Positions 24,781 through 33,108 of a stretch of 64,000 nucleotides of DNA are shown in pieces (the stretch's first letter is position 1; each line of letters begins with the position of its first letter). The translations under genes were made by a program, and so were the position numbers. The notes under the pieces were generated by a model, which was not told the DNA's origin, searched no databases, and saw only the letters and a program-made list of their open reading frames with translations. Source of the stretch: Streptomyces sp. M41(2017) (GTDB lineage Bacteria > Actinomycetota > Actinomycetes > Streptomycetales > Streptomycetaceae); the NCBI RefSeq assembly GCF_002078175.1, contig NZ_MWFK01000001.1:5704001-5768000 (forward strand). The letters run 5' to 3'.

Positions 24781-27426
24781 TCACTTGCGCCGTACGGCCG
24801 TGAAGGTGTGGGTGCCCGCTCCGAGACCGGAGACGGTGACCTGGTGGTCGGAGACCTGCACCGTGCGGTCCGACGGCCGGCGGCCGTCCCAGAGAACGCG
24901 TCGGCCCGCCCGCACCGTCACCTCACGCGCGTCCATCGGGAAGGTGAGCGCTCCACGGGTACCGCCGGGTACATGGACGGTCACGTCGAACGCGGTGCGC
25001 TCCGCTTCCCAGCTGACCTGCAACGGACCGTGCGGCGTCGGCAGTTGGCCCTGCGCCCAGCTGACGCCCGCGGGCTGGGGGCGTACCTCCCAGGTGGCGT
25101 AGCCGGGGGAGGTCGGTCGGGCGCCGAGCAGTTGATGGGTGAGGGCGGGCAGGACGCCGGTGGACCAACCGTGCGCCATGCTCGTGTAGGCACCCTCGTA
25201 CAGTGATCCGCCGGGGCCGATGCCCTCCCAGTTCGTGATACCGGGATCGTGGCTGTCCATCCAGCCGTACGTGCGCCGGATCTGGTCGACCGCCGACTCG
25301 GCCCTGCCGCTCTCGAAGCGGGCCACGATCTCGGGGTACGAGGTGAACGCGTACACCCGCTGCGAGGCATCGCCGAAGATGGTGTCGTTGTCCATGAACG
25401 CGTTGCCGTACGGCCGGTGTGTGGTGGCGTCCAGGTGGGCCAGCGCCGAGGCGGCGCGCTCGGCGTCGGCTATCCCCGCGGTGATGGCGATCGAGTTGCC
25501 GTCCTGCGCGTGGCGTACCGGGCCGGTAGCGGAGTCGAGATAGGCGCCGGCGTCAGCATCCCAGAGGTGGGCGTTGACGGCGTCCTTCACCGCGCCCGCA
25601 CGCGCTTCCCAGCGCTGCGCGTCGGCCTCGTGCCCCAGCCAGCGTGCCATCCGCGCCGCGTCGTCGAGAGCCTGGACGTAGTTGGCGTTGTAGTAGGTGA
25701 TGCGACCGGTGCGGTCCAGGAAGGCGTAGTCGCCGTAGCCGCCGGTGTTGTTGAGCCCCTTGCTGAGGAGGCCCGCACTGTCGGTGACACTCGGGTACCA
25801 GGTGTCGAGCGCCTTGAGCAGGTTCGGGTAGTACCGGCTCGCGTAGGAACGGTCTCCCGTGTAGAGGACGTAGTCCCAGCTGCACGTCACCCACCACAGC
25901 GGATAGTCGAACAGCGGCAGCCCGTAACCCGAGATGGAGGCCGGCGGTATCCAACCGTCGGCCCGCTGATGTTCGGCGAGGTCGGCCAGCACGTTGCGTG
26001 CGGCGGCGGCCGCGTCGTCGTGTGTCAGGTACAGGGTCCGCGCCGACACGGCCAGGTCGCCGACGTACGGGTCCCGGTCACGCTTCGGCCCGTCGTGCAG
26101 CACGAGCTTGCCCTCCAGCGAAGGACTCCAGGCGTTGCGCGGGTCGACGTCGTCCTGGCGGAAGGTGTCCGTCACCAGCTCGTTGGTGTACGAGGCGCCG
26201 TACCAGTAGCGGTTGAGGTCGTCGTCGGAGCAGAGGAACCAGCCGCGGTACGTGCTCGGCGTGCCGAGGTAGGCGGTGAAGTCGAGGCTGACGGAGTCGA
26301 TCTCGACGGTTCCCCACGGCTGTGCGACGGGCGCGTCGCCGGCCAGCGCGTCGAGGGTGATCTTGAGGTACCGGAAGCCGTGCAGGCCGTCGGCGTAGAC
26401 CTTGCCGTCGGACTGGTAGCCCTTGTGGTCGGTCCAGTCGGCGCCCCTGGCCGGCACGGCGAACTGGTCCGTCCCCTGGCCGGCGCCGCCGGACTGGTCG
26501 GAGCGGGTGAAGTCGGAGCGGTCGGTCAGGAACTGCTTCGTCTCGGAGAACGCGAGCCGTACACCGGGTGAGTTGTCGGACGCGGAGGTGAACCGGACGC
26601 GCGGGAACCCCACCACGACCTTGCCGAAGTCCACGGTGACGCTGGGTGCCGCCACCGGGGCGACGGGCTCGGGCCACACCTCGTTGACCCGGGTGAAGGC
26701 ACCCTTCGGGGTGTCCTGGACGCCTGTGACGGTGATGCGGATCCGGGTGGTGGTCACCGTGGGGGAGAACGGCACCGCCCGCTGGATGACATCGTTGTCC
26801 TTCACCGTGGCGACGGTCTGCCAGGCGTCGTCCTTCCAGGCGTCCACCGTGAAGTCGGTCGGCACGCCGTCGCCGTTGGAGATCAGCGTGATGCCGGACA
26901 TCTCCCGTGCCGCCGGCACCGTGATGGTCAGGGTGTCGGGGAACACGCCGATCGTGTCGTCGTTCCAGAAGGTTCCCGGGTCGCCGTCGATCGCGTTCTT
27001 GGCGTCGTACGTCCGCGGCTGCCCGTCGTTGCCGTTGTTCCCCGCGTGAGCCGACGATGCCTCGGCCGCGGTGCCTTCGGGCCAGCGCGGGGCGGCGGCG
27101 GGCCGGGGTCGCCGCAGCACGGCCCTCGCGCCGCCCGGCTTCAACAGGCCCTCGGCGCCGCTCACATCACCGGTGGAGGCGATGACCCGTACGGGCCGCA
27201 CGGTCCGGGAGGCCGGGGCCTGCACGTACCCCTGCCACCCCTTTGCCGCACGGGGTACCGATGGCGCCGGCGCCCCGGCCCCGTCCGTTCTCCCGGCGGC
27301 GGACGCGGCCCCCGCGAACGGGACCCCGGCGGCGGTCACGGCCAGGGCCCCGGCCCCGGCGACGACGACCGCCCGCCGGGAGGGGCCGGTCCCCGGAGTG
27401 CTGTCTGGAGTGCTGTGCGACGACAT
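24781..27426 (-). CDS. Secreted GH78-like (alpha-L-rhamnosidase-type) enzyme
   Basis: An 881-residue exported protein. A Tat-type signal opens it (PSRRAVVVAGAGALAVTAAG). Residues about 125-250 are a discoidin/F5-8C-like domain (DAKNAIDGDPGTFWNDDTIG). A beta-rich accessory region follows, then a large alpha/alpha six-hairpin catalytic domain (about 420-770) with NAWSPSLEGKLVLHDGPKRD, YVGDLAVSARTLY, WWVTCSWDYVLYTGDR and NWEGIGPGGSLYEGAYTSMA. A beta-sandwich with the fold's usual C-terminal layout ends it. This is the architecture of GH78 alpha-L-rhamnosidases, but the usual Asp-Glu pair of the general-acid motif is not conserved (KRDRDPYVGD), so specificity is uncertain. A LacI-like operator lies about 20 bases upstream. 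Confidence 0.78.
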   Translation of the reverse strand: MSSHSTPDSTPGTGPSRRAVVVAGAGALAVTAAGVPFAGAASAAGRTDGAGAPAPSVPRAAKGWQGYVQAPASRTVRPVRVIASTGDVSGAEGLLKPGGARAVLRRPRPAAAPRWPEGTAAEASSAHAGNNGNDGQPRTYDAKNAIDGDPGTFWNDDTIGVFPDTLTITVPAAREMSGITLISNGDGVPTDFTVDAWKDDAWQTVATVKDNDVIQRAVPFSPTVTTTRIRITVTGVQDTPKGAFTRVNEVWPEPVAPVAAPSVTVDFGKVVVGFPRVRFTSASDNSPGVRLAFSETKQFLTDRSDFTRSDQSGGAGQGTDQFAVPARGADWTDHKGYQSDGKVYADGLHGFRYLKITLDALAGDAPVAQPWGTVEIDSVSLDFTAYLGTPSTYRGWFLCSDDDLNRYWYGASYTNELVTDTFRQDDVDPRNAWSPSLEGKLVLHDGPKRDRDPYVGDLAVSARTLYLTHDDAAAAARNVLADLAEHQRADGWIPPASISGYGLPLFDYPLWWVTCSWDYVLYTGDRSYASRYYPNLLKALDTWYPSVTDSAGLLSKGLNNTGGYGDYAFLDRTGRITYYNANYVQALDDAARMARWLGHEADAQRWEARAGAVKDAVNAHLWDADAGAYLDSATGPVRHAQDGNSIAITAGIADAERAASALAHLDATTHRPYGNAFMDNDTIFGDASQRVYAFTSYPEIVARFESGRAESAVDQIRRTYGWMDSHDPGITNWEGIGPGGSLYEGAYTSMAHGWSTGVLPALTHQLLGARPTSPGYATWEVRPQPAGVSWAQGQLPTPHGPLQVSWEAERTAFDVTVHVPGGTRGALTFPMDAREVTVRAGRRVLWDGRRPSDRTVQVSDHQVTVSGLGAGTHTFTAVRRK

Positions 27427-27447
27427 GGCGCCTCATTCCTCAGTGAC

Positions 27448-27459
27448 TGAAACGATTCA
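27448..27459. promoter_or_regulatory. LacI-like operator before the GH78-like gene
   Basis: TGAAACGATTCA is a near-palindrome of the TGAAACG/CGTTTCA type used by sugar-responsive LacI repressors, 22 bases upstream of the start codon. The regulator is not adjacent. Confidence 0.5.
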
Positions 27460-27718
27460 ATCGTGACGGGCGAGGCGACGCTATCCCAGGAGGTGGGCGG
27501 CGTACAGGTGTTGAGCAGGGGGAGGTTGGGTTCGCGGTCGGACCGGGCCGGCCTCCCATGGCGGAGCGTGTGACGCTCACCCGTTCGGTTGCCGGGTATC
27601 GGGTCCGCCGCTGCCTACCCTGTGAGCGGATCCGCGAGGGGCGAAACCGGGCGAAACCGTCCGCCCTCGTTCAGGGTCGGTACCACCCCGTTGCGGTCGT
27701 CACCATCGGAGATCACGC

Positions 27719-28645
27719 ATGAACGAGCACAAGAACGTGAACGCGCTGCCCCGGCGTCAATTCATCGCGCTCTCGGGCGCGGTCGGTGCCGCCACACTGC
27801 TGACGGGTGCGGGCGCGACGGGGAGCGCCGCCGCGACGGACGATCCGGGGCGCGGCGAGAGCCCCTGCACATGCCCCGTTCCGCCCACCTCGCCGCCCGG
27901 GTCGGGCCAGAGCCCCTGTCCTCCGTCTCAGATGCAGGCTCTCTGCGGCAGCCTCACCGACAACGATCCGCTCTGGCACGACGTCCAGTACTGCACGCGG
28001 GGCATCGTCCCGCCCGCGCCGCAGCCCAAGCCCGACTGTCTGAAGACGACGCCCAACTACGTCGTGCTGCACGGAAAGCCCGAGACGCAGCACAACTACC
28101 TCTTGCTCCCCAGCTGCCGGATCACGGGTATCGAATGTCCGTTCCTCGTGACCTCCGGGGTGGCGAACTACTGGAACGACGCCTGGGAGAACGCGAGGAG
28201 CGGGGGCGGCGTTCCTGTTCAGTACCCCGACATCGGACTGGGCATCAACTCGAAGGGAGCACGGCGCTTCGACCAGATGCACATCCACCTGGCCGGCGTC
28301 CGGGCCGGCACGCAACGACGCCTTCAGGAACTCGACACGATGGGCCGCATGGCGACGCACCCCGCGCAGTGGGCCGCCACGGCCAACCAGGCCCCCATCA
28401 CCGGCACCGGAGGTTCGGGCGACCGCACGTACCGCATTCTCAAACTGACCGACCTCAGGCAGAACCTCTTCGCGCTGTTGAACCAGTACGTGGTCCGGCC
28501 GAACGGGCTGAGCATGGCGGACCAGACGCTGATCGTGGTGCCGAAGACGACCGCCACCGGAGTCGCGGGGTTCTACGTCCTCAACAGCGACACGTCCCTG
28601 CACGGCGGCACCAGCACCTGTGACTACCTGCTCGTGTACGCCTGA
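27719..28645 (+). CDS. Tat-exported CDP-diacylglycerol diphosphatase-like protein
   Basis: A 308-residue protein with a Tat signal (LPRRQFIALSGAVGAATLLT). The mature domain matches the Cdh family: NYVVLHGKPETQHNYLLLPS, RITGIECPFLVTSGVANYWN, IGLGINSKGARRFDQMHIHL and a C-terminal ADQTLIVVPKTT. The QMHIHL segment carries the HIT-like His pair expected to be catalytic. Cdh hydrolyses CDP-diacylglycerol to phosphatidate and CMP, and is best known from enteric bacteria. An exported actinobacterial version with extra Cys pairs (SPCTCPVP, GQSPCPPS) may act on other nucleotide-linked substrates. A long hairpin follows the stop. Confidence 0.78.
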   Translation: MNEHKNVNALPRRQFIALSGAVGAATLLTGAGATGSAAATDDPGRGESPCTCPVPPTSPPGSGQSPCPPSQMQALCGSLTDNDPLWHDVQYCTRGIVPPAPQPKPDCLKTTPNYVVLHGKPETQHNYLLLPSCRITGIECPFLVTSGVANYWNDAWENARSGGGVPVQYPDIGLGINSKGARRFDQMHIHLAGVRAGTQRRLQELDTMGRMATHPAQWAATANQAPITGTGGSGDRTYRILKLTDLRQNLFALLNQYVVRPNGLSMADQTLIVVPKTTATGVAGFYVLNSDTSLHGGTSTCDYLLVYA

Positions 28646-28656
28646 CGGCGGCCTGA

Positions 28657-28722
28657 CGCCGGGTGCCGAGGGCCGACGCAACCTGCCTGACAGGGAGCCA
28701 GGTCGGCCGTGGGCACCCGGCG
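28657..28722. terminator. Bidirectional terminator, long stem
   Basis: CGCCGGGTGCC at 28657-28667 pairs with GGCACCCGGCG at 28712-28722, and inner GGCCGAC (28671-28677) pairs with GTCGGCC (28702-28708). It lies between two convergent genes. Confidence 0.75.
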
Positions 28723-28744
28723 GTCCTCGTGGACAGCGAGGTGC

Positions 28745-29866
28745 TCACCGTCCGGTGGGCAGCGTCCCGGCCGGCTCCTGCCACCGCACCCGCTCAGTCT
28801 CCCCGTCGGAAAGAAACGCCGCCAGCTCTCGGGCCTCCTCCGCCACGCTGTCCCGGGTGGCTCGGGACAGTGCGTACAGAGGTGTGACGGTCACCCCGGC
28901 GCCGGTGAACTGCCAAGTCGCCGCGACACGGCCGTCGATCAGGACCACGCGTTCGCCGGCCACCGACAGGCCGCGGTGGGCGTCGTCGATGATCCGGCCG
29001 CGATCCTGGTAGCCGAGGATCGCGTTGTCGAACGCCGGCAGGAACCGCACCGGGGCCGGGGTGTCCGGGTCCGGACGGGGGGCGTCGGGCAGGTCCAGGA
29101 GTTCCCGGCCCCGCTCGTCGCGGAAGGAGACCAACTCCCCCCGTACGGCGGACACCGCGGCCGGGAGTCCGGCGAGCCCGCACCACGCACGGAGATCCGC
29201 CGAGGAGGCCGGGCCGAACGCGGCCAGGTAGCGTCGCACCAGCGCCTCGCCGACGGGGTCCGTGCCGCCCGGCGGCGGAGGGTCCACCTCCCTGCCCAGC
29301 CATGAGGCCAGTGCGACGTTCCGCACGCCCGCCTTCGTGCGCCACAGCCCTCGCGGTGGAGCCTGTGCCACCGGGACGAGTGCGGCGATCACCATCTCAC
29401 CCAGGGCCCGCCGCCCGGGCTCCGGCCAGCGGGCCGCCAGCACGCGTACCACCTCGGACGTCGGACGCGGCTCACCGTCCGCCATCAACTCCGAGGCCGC
29501 CGAGGCGAGTTCGTCGAGGTCGACCCCGTCGAGCTCACGCCGGTAGACCCCGAGCACCCGTTGACGCAGCATGGCGTCGTGCCGGGACCGCCAGGCGAGG
29601 ACGTCCTCCGCCGTCAGCAGGTGCACCGTGCGCCGCATGAGATGCGCCCGCACCACGCTCCGCCCCGTCAACAGGACGGACAGAGAACCCGGTTGGAACG
29701 CCCGCAGTCGTGACCACAGCCCGGTGTACGGCTCCTGGGGTTCCTGCGCCTGGAGTCCGCACAGGTGCGCGATCGCCTCGTGCGTCGGAAGGTCGGCACG
29801 GTCGAGCAGCAACTGGCGGGCGAGGGTCGCGCGGTTGAGCGACCGGTCGTCGAGAACGGTCGTCAT
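28745..29866 (-). CDS. Winged-helix DNA-binding-domain protein (HTH_42 family)
   Basis: A 373-residue cytoplasmic protein of the winged helix family common in actinobacteria (AlkX/YcaQ-like). It starts with SLNRATLARQLLLDRADLPT, then IAHLCGLQAQEPQEPYTGLW, RTVHLLTAEDVLAWR, and later RYLAAFGPASSADLRAWCGL and RFLPAFDNAILGYQDRGRII. The late segment matches the conserved PxFDxxLLxxxDR motif. Related proteins are tied to DNA repair, for example the crosslink-unhooking glycosylase YcaQ and AlZ, but many members lack activity data. The catalytic QxD/QxQ motif of YcaQ is suggested by LQAQEPQEP near residue 38. Monocistronic. Confidence 0.82.
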   Translation of the reverse strand: MTTVLDDRSLNRATLARQLLLDRADLPTHEAIAHLCGLQAQEPQEPYTGLWSRLRAFQPGSLSVLLTGRSVVRAHLMRRTVHLLTAEDVLAWRSRHDAMLRQRVLGVYRRELDGVDLDELASAASELMADGEPRPTSEVVRVLAARWPEPGRRALGEMVIAALVPVAQAPPRGLWRTKAGVRNVALASWLGREVDPPPPGGTDPVGEALVRRYLAAFGPASSADLRAWCGLAGLPAAVSAVRGELVSFRDERGRELLDLPDAPRPDPDTPAPVRFLPAFDNAILGYQDRGRIIDDAHRGLSVAGERVVLIDGRVAATWQFTGAGVTVTPLYALSRATRDSVAEEARELAAFLSDGETERVRWQEPAGTLPTGR

Positions 29867-30023
29867 CGCCGCACCACCCGCCTGCGGATACCCGCCGCTG
29901 CAGGGTGCGATGCCGTGGCACCTCCGACGGGCTTCCAGGTCCTGGTCACACTGTTCCTTTCCACACCGGTCAGGCAGTCAGCAGTCAGCTGTCAGGAGTT
30001 GACGGCTGACTATCGAAGGTCGG

Positions 30024-30620
30024 TCAGGTCGCCTTCTGGCCGTCGAGGCTCTCGCGGAGGATGTCCGCGTGCCCGGCGTGCTGTGCCGTCTCGGCGATGA
30101 CGTGCATCAGGACCCTGCGCACGCTCTGCACGGCGCCGGGCTCGTGCCAGGGTGCCTCGGGGAGCGGGTGCGTCGCCGAGAGGTCGGGGACGGTGGCGAC
30201 GACCTCCTCGGTGCGGGCCGCCACCTCCTCGTAGCGCTTGACGATGTCCGCCAGTGTCTCGCCGGGCAGCATGCGGAAGTTGTTCTGGTGGTCGATCGCC
30301 CACTGCGGGAACTCACGCGCCGTGCCGGCCGCCATGTCCGCCCAGGTGACTCCGGCGGGCAGGTCGTAGCGCAGCGCCGACGGGCCCTCCACGGCGAAGC
30401 GCAGCCAGCCCTCCTCGATGGAGGCGACGTGTTTGATCAGACCGCCCAGACTCAGGGAGCTGACCGTCGGGTTCGCTCCGGCCTGCTCGTCGGTGAGGCC
30501 GCGCACCGTGCCGGTGAGGGCGGACCGGACGGCCGCCAGTTCCGCGAGGAGGTCGGCCCGCTCGCCGTCGAGTGCGGCGGTGGACGAGGCGGAGGAAGGG
30601 GACGAGGGAGGCGTTGCCAT
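30024..30620 (-). CDS. DinB family protein
   Basis: A 198-residue four-helix-bundle protein of the DinB/DUF664 type. Metal-ligand positions are present: His in GGLIKHVASIEEGWLR (about 60-75), and the two His of HVIAETAQHAGHADILRESL near the C-terminus. Family members include thiol-dependent transferases (mycothiol or bacillithiol). The start ATG at 30620 follows the open region shared with the divergent WYL regulator, and a perfect palindrome lies between them, so this is the probable target of that regulator. Confidence 0.88.
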   Translation of the reverse strand: MATPPSSPSSASSTAALDGERADLLAELAAVRSALTGTVRGLTDEQAGANPTVSSLSLGGLIKHVASIEEGWLRFAVEGPSALRYDLPAGVTWADMAAGTAREFPQWAIDHQNNFRMLPGETLADIVKRYEEVAARTEEVVATVPDLSATHPLPEAPWHEPGAVQSVRRVLMHVIAETAQHAGHADILRESLDGQKAT

Positions 30621-30675
30621 GTGATCAGGTCCTTCGGGTCGGTCCGGTGGTTGCGAACGAGACCACCGTCTCAGG

Positions 30676-30702
30676 AGTAGCGGACAGGATGTGTCCGCTA
30701 CT
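30676..30702. promoter_or_regulatory. Palindromic operator between DinB and WYL genes
   Basis: AGTAGCGGACA at 30676-30686 and TGTCCGCTACT at 30692-30702 form a perfect 11-base inverted repeat with a five-base spacer. It lies 18 bases before the WYL start and 55 bases before the DinB start. Confidence 0.88.
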
Positions 30703-30720
30703 TGGGGGACGATCGGGGAC

Positions 30721-31872
30721 ATGCCGAAGACATCCGCGCGACTGCTGTCCCTGCTCTCGCTCCTCCAGGCCCGCCGGGACTGGCCGGGGCAGCTGCTGGC
30801 CGAGCGCCTGGACGTCAGCCCGCGCACGGTGCGGCGGGACATCGACCGGCTGCGCGAGCTCGGCTATCCGATCCGCACCGCGAAGGGCCCCGACGGTGGC
30901 TACCGCCTCGGCGCAGGTACCGAGCTTCCGCCGCTCCTGTTCGACGACGAGCAGGCCGTGGCCCTCGCCGTGGCGCTGCGGACCGCGGCCGTCACGGGTG
31001 CGGGCATCGAGGAAGGGGCGGTACGGGCCCTCAGCACCGTCCGGCAGGTGATGCCCGCACGGCTCCGCCATCGCGTCGACGCCCTTCAGGTCACCGCCGT
31101 GGACCGAGCGGGGACGGCGGTGAGGCCGCAGGCCGACCCGGCCGTCCTCCTGGCCCTCAGCGCGGCCGTGCGCGCCCGCGAGGTCGTCCGCTTCGACTAC
31201 AGCCCGGCCTGGACGCCCCCGCCGGTCCCGGACACCTCGGTGCCGCACCCGGCGGGCGGCCTCGCCCCGGATCCGCCGCGCCGCGCGGAACCTCACCACC
31301 TCGTGACCTGGGGCGGACGCTGGTATCTCGTCGCGTGGGACCTCGACCGGGCCGACTGGCGCACCTTCCGGGCCGACCGGATCGACCCCCGCACGCCGAG
31401 GGGCCCCCGCTTCACCCCACGCGAGGTGCCGGGAGGAGACGTCGCCGCGTTCGTCGCCGGCAGGTTCCGCGGGTCGGTGGCTCGCGCGCGTGCCGGCGTG
31501 GCTGGTTCGCCCGGGTCTCGCGGCTCCACTGGAGCCGGGGGCTCGGACGGTTCCGGCGGGTCGGTGCCCTTGGCGGACTGGTCCTGCCGGGGCGAGGTGA
31601 TCCTCGATCTGCCCGCCGCCGTCGTCTCCGGGTACGCGAGGGACGGCGTCGTCGAGGAGCTGGGACCCGGCCGGTGCCGCCTGGTCCTCGGTTCGTGGTC
31701 GTGGGCCGGTCTGGCCGCGGCCGTCGCCGGGTTCGACACCGAGATCGAAGTGGTCGGGCCGGCCGAACTCGCCGACGCCTTCGCGCTGCTGGCCCGTCGT
31801 TGCGCTCGCGCCGCGTCCCGCGCGGGGACCGGGGAACCCGCGGGCGCGAGCGACCCTTCCGTGGTCCCCTGA
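30721..31872 (+). CDS. WYL-domain transcriptional regulator
   Basis: A 383-residue regulator. Residues 1-60 form a DeoR-like winged HTH (KTSARLLSLLSLLQARRDWP, LLAERLDVSPRTVRRDIDRL). The WYL domain spans about 135-225 with VRFDYSP, PHHLVTWGGRWYLVAWDLDR and TFRADRIDPRTPRGPRFTPR; the WYL triad appears as W-Y-L in GRWYLVA. A Gly/Ser-rich insert (about 255-275) separates it from the C-terminal WCX extension. It is divergent from the DinB gene with a shared palindrome. A decayed copy of this protein's C-terminus lies at about 52640-52800. Confidence 0.92.
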   Translation: MPKTSARLLSLLSLLQARRDWPGQLLAERLDVSPRTVRRDIDRLRELGYPIRTAKGPDGGYRLGAGTELPPLLFDDEQAVALAVALRTAAVTGAGIEEGAVRALSTVRQVMPARLRHRVDALQVTAVDRAGTAVRPQADPAVLLALSAAVRAREVVRFDYSPAWTPPPVPDTSVPHPAGGLAPDPPRRAEPHHLVTWGGRWYLVAWDLDRADWRTFRADRIDPRTPRGPRFTPREVPGGDVAAFVAGRFRGSVARARAGVAGSPGSRGSTGAGGSDGSGGSVPLADWSCRGEVILDLPAAVVSGYARDGVVEELGPGRCRLVLGSWSWAGLAAAVAGFDTEIEVVGPAELADAFALLARRCARAASRAGTGEPAGASDPSVVP

Positions 31873-31921
31873 GACCTCGCACGCCACGGGGGCCGGCTCG
31901 CTGACCTGGAGCGTCCGTGGT

Positions 31922-31941
31922 CTCTCGCGCTGAGGCGAGAG
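31922..31941. terminator. Short terminator-like hairpin
   Basis: CTCTCGC (31922-31928) pairs with GCGAGAG (31935-31941) across six bases, between the convergent WYL and MurR/RpiR genes. Confidence 0.45.
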
Positions 31942-31965
31942 CGGGACATGACCTCTTTCTGAGGC

Positions 31966-32913
31966 TCAGTCGTCACCGGGGGAGCGGCGGGAAGCCGGCT
32001 GACGGGTGCGTCGATGGATCACGCCGAAGGTCTTCTGGAGAGCTGTTGTCGACTCGTCGTAGGAGCGTTGGGCCACTCCGACGAAGAGGCAGTCGATGAT
32101 GGCGAGTTGGGCGATACGGCTGACGGTGGCACCGGAGCGGAACGGGGTCTCCCGGACGCTGGTCGTGAGCACCAGGTCGGCGCTCCGCGCGAGGGGGGAG
32201 CGGGCGAAGTTGGTGAGAGCGACGGTCGTTGCGCCACGTTCCGCTGCGACCTGGAGGGGCTCGATCGTGTCCTGCGTCGTGCCGGAGTGCGAGATGGCGA
32301 CGGCGACGTCCTCAGGCCTGAGCAGGGCTGCTGCCGTCAGCGCGGCGTGCGTGTCGGTCCAGATGAACGCCATCAGGCCGATGCGATGGAGTTTCTGGTG
32401 CAGGTCCTGTGCCACGAAGCCGCTGGCTCCGACGCCGAAGATGTCCACGCGGCGGGCGTGGCTCACGGCGTCGATGGCGCGGCCGAGGGTCTCGACGTCG
32501 ACTCCGGCGCCGGTCTCCTCGAGAGCGCGGACCTCGTTGTAGATGATCTTCTCGACGATGCGGTCGAGTGTGTCTGTCGCGCTGATGTCGGTGGTGACCG
32601 CTGGTCTGTCGCCGCCCAGGACGTCCTCGCGTGCGGCCGCACTGGCAAGAGCGAGTCGTAGTTGAGGATATTTGGCGAGACCGATGGCTCGGCAGAAGCG
32701 CATGACGGTGGCGCTCGAAGTGTCTGCCAGGTTGCCGAGAGCACCGATGGGGAGGTGCGCGGCCGCGGCTGGATCGGAGAGCACGGCCTCCGCGACGCGT
32801 TGCTCGGAGGGGGCCAGGGAAGGCAGCGCCCCGCGGATGCGCATCAGGATGTCTGCGCTCGCCGCTTCTCGCGCGGTGTCGACGGTGTCGCGCCGGGGGG
32901 CCGGATGCGCCAT
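31966..32913 (-). CDS. MurR/RpiR family regulator 1
   Basis: A 315-residue regulator. It has an N-terminal HTH_6 domain (LPSLAPSEQRVAEAVLSDPA, then SSATVMRFCRAIGLAKYPQL) and a C-terminal SIS phosphosugar-binding domain (RRVDIFGVGASGFVAQDLHQ, DVAVAISHSGTTQDTIEPLQ, TTVALTNFARSPLARSADLV). SIS domains of this family sense sugar phosphates such as MurNAc-6-phosphate. An excellent AGGAGG site precedes the ATG at 32913. It is divergent from the kinase-symporter-AnmK-dehydrogenase genes across an A/T-rich 195-base gap that likely holds its operator. A second regulator of this family sits at 40171. Confidence 0.92.
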   Translation of the reverse strand: MAHPAPRRDTVDTAREAASADILMRIRGALPSLAPSEQRVAEAVLSDPAAAAHLPIGALGNLADTSSATVMRFCRAIGLAKYPQLRLALASAAAREDVLGGDRPAVTTDISATDTLDRIVEKIIYNEVRALEETGAGVDVETLGRAIDAVSHARRVDIFGVGASGFVAQDLHQKLHRIGLMAFIWTDTHAALTAAALLRPEDVAVAISHSGTTQDTIEPLQVAAERGATTVALTNFARSPLARSADLVLTTSVRETPFRSGATVSRIAQLAIIDCLFVGVAQRSYDESTTALQKTFGVIHRRTRQPASRRSPGDD

Positions 32914-32965
32914 GCGGTCCTCCTGTTGTGGATGGCGCAAGCCTAGCGACGTTCCGGGGCGGAGG

Positions 32966-32988
32966 TCAAAAATAAACTTCAAAAATGA
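32966..32988. promoter_or_regulatory. A/T-rich direct repeats, probable RpiR operator
   Basis: TCAAAAAT at 32966-32973 recurs at 32979-32986 (13 bases apart) inside a 23-base segment with almost no G or C. It lies between the divergent regulator and kinase genes. The A/T-richness is striking in this genome. Confidence 0.55.
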
Positions 32989-33002
32989 TGGCCCGTAACT
33001 TA

Positions 33003-33031
33003 TTGACATGCGGAGGTTGCTGTTCCGATAC
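33003..33031 (+). promoter_or_regulatory. Housekeeping-type promoter of the MurNAc operon
   Basis: TTGACA at 33003-33008, a 17-base spacer, and CGATAC at 33026-33031 fit a vegetative (HrdB-type) promoter. It would leave a leader of about 70 bases before the kinase ATG at 33109. Confidence 0.5.
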
Positions 33032-33108
33032 TCGCTGGACATTGAACGACCCTGCGGACTGACGAACCGAGACGGCCAGCTGCCTGTCTCCGATAGGAGA
33101 GTCTTCGC

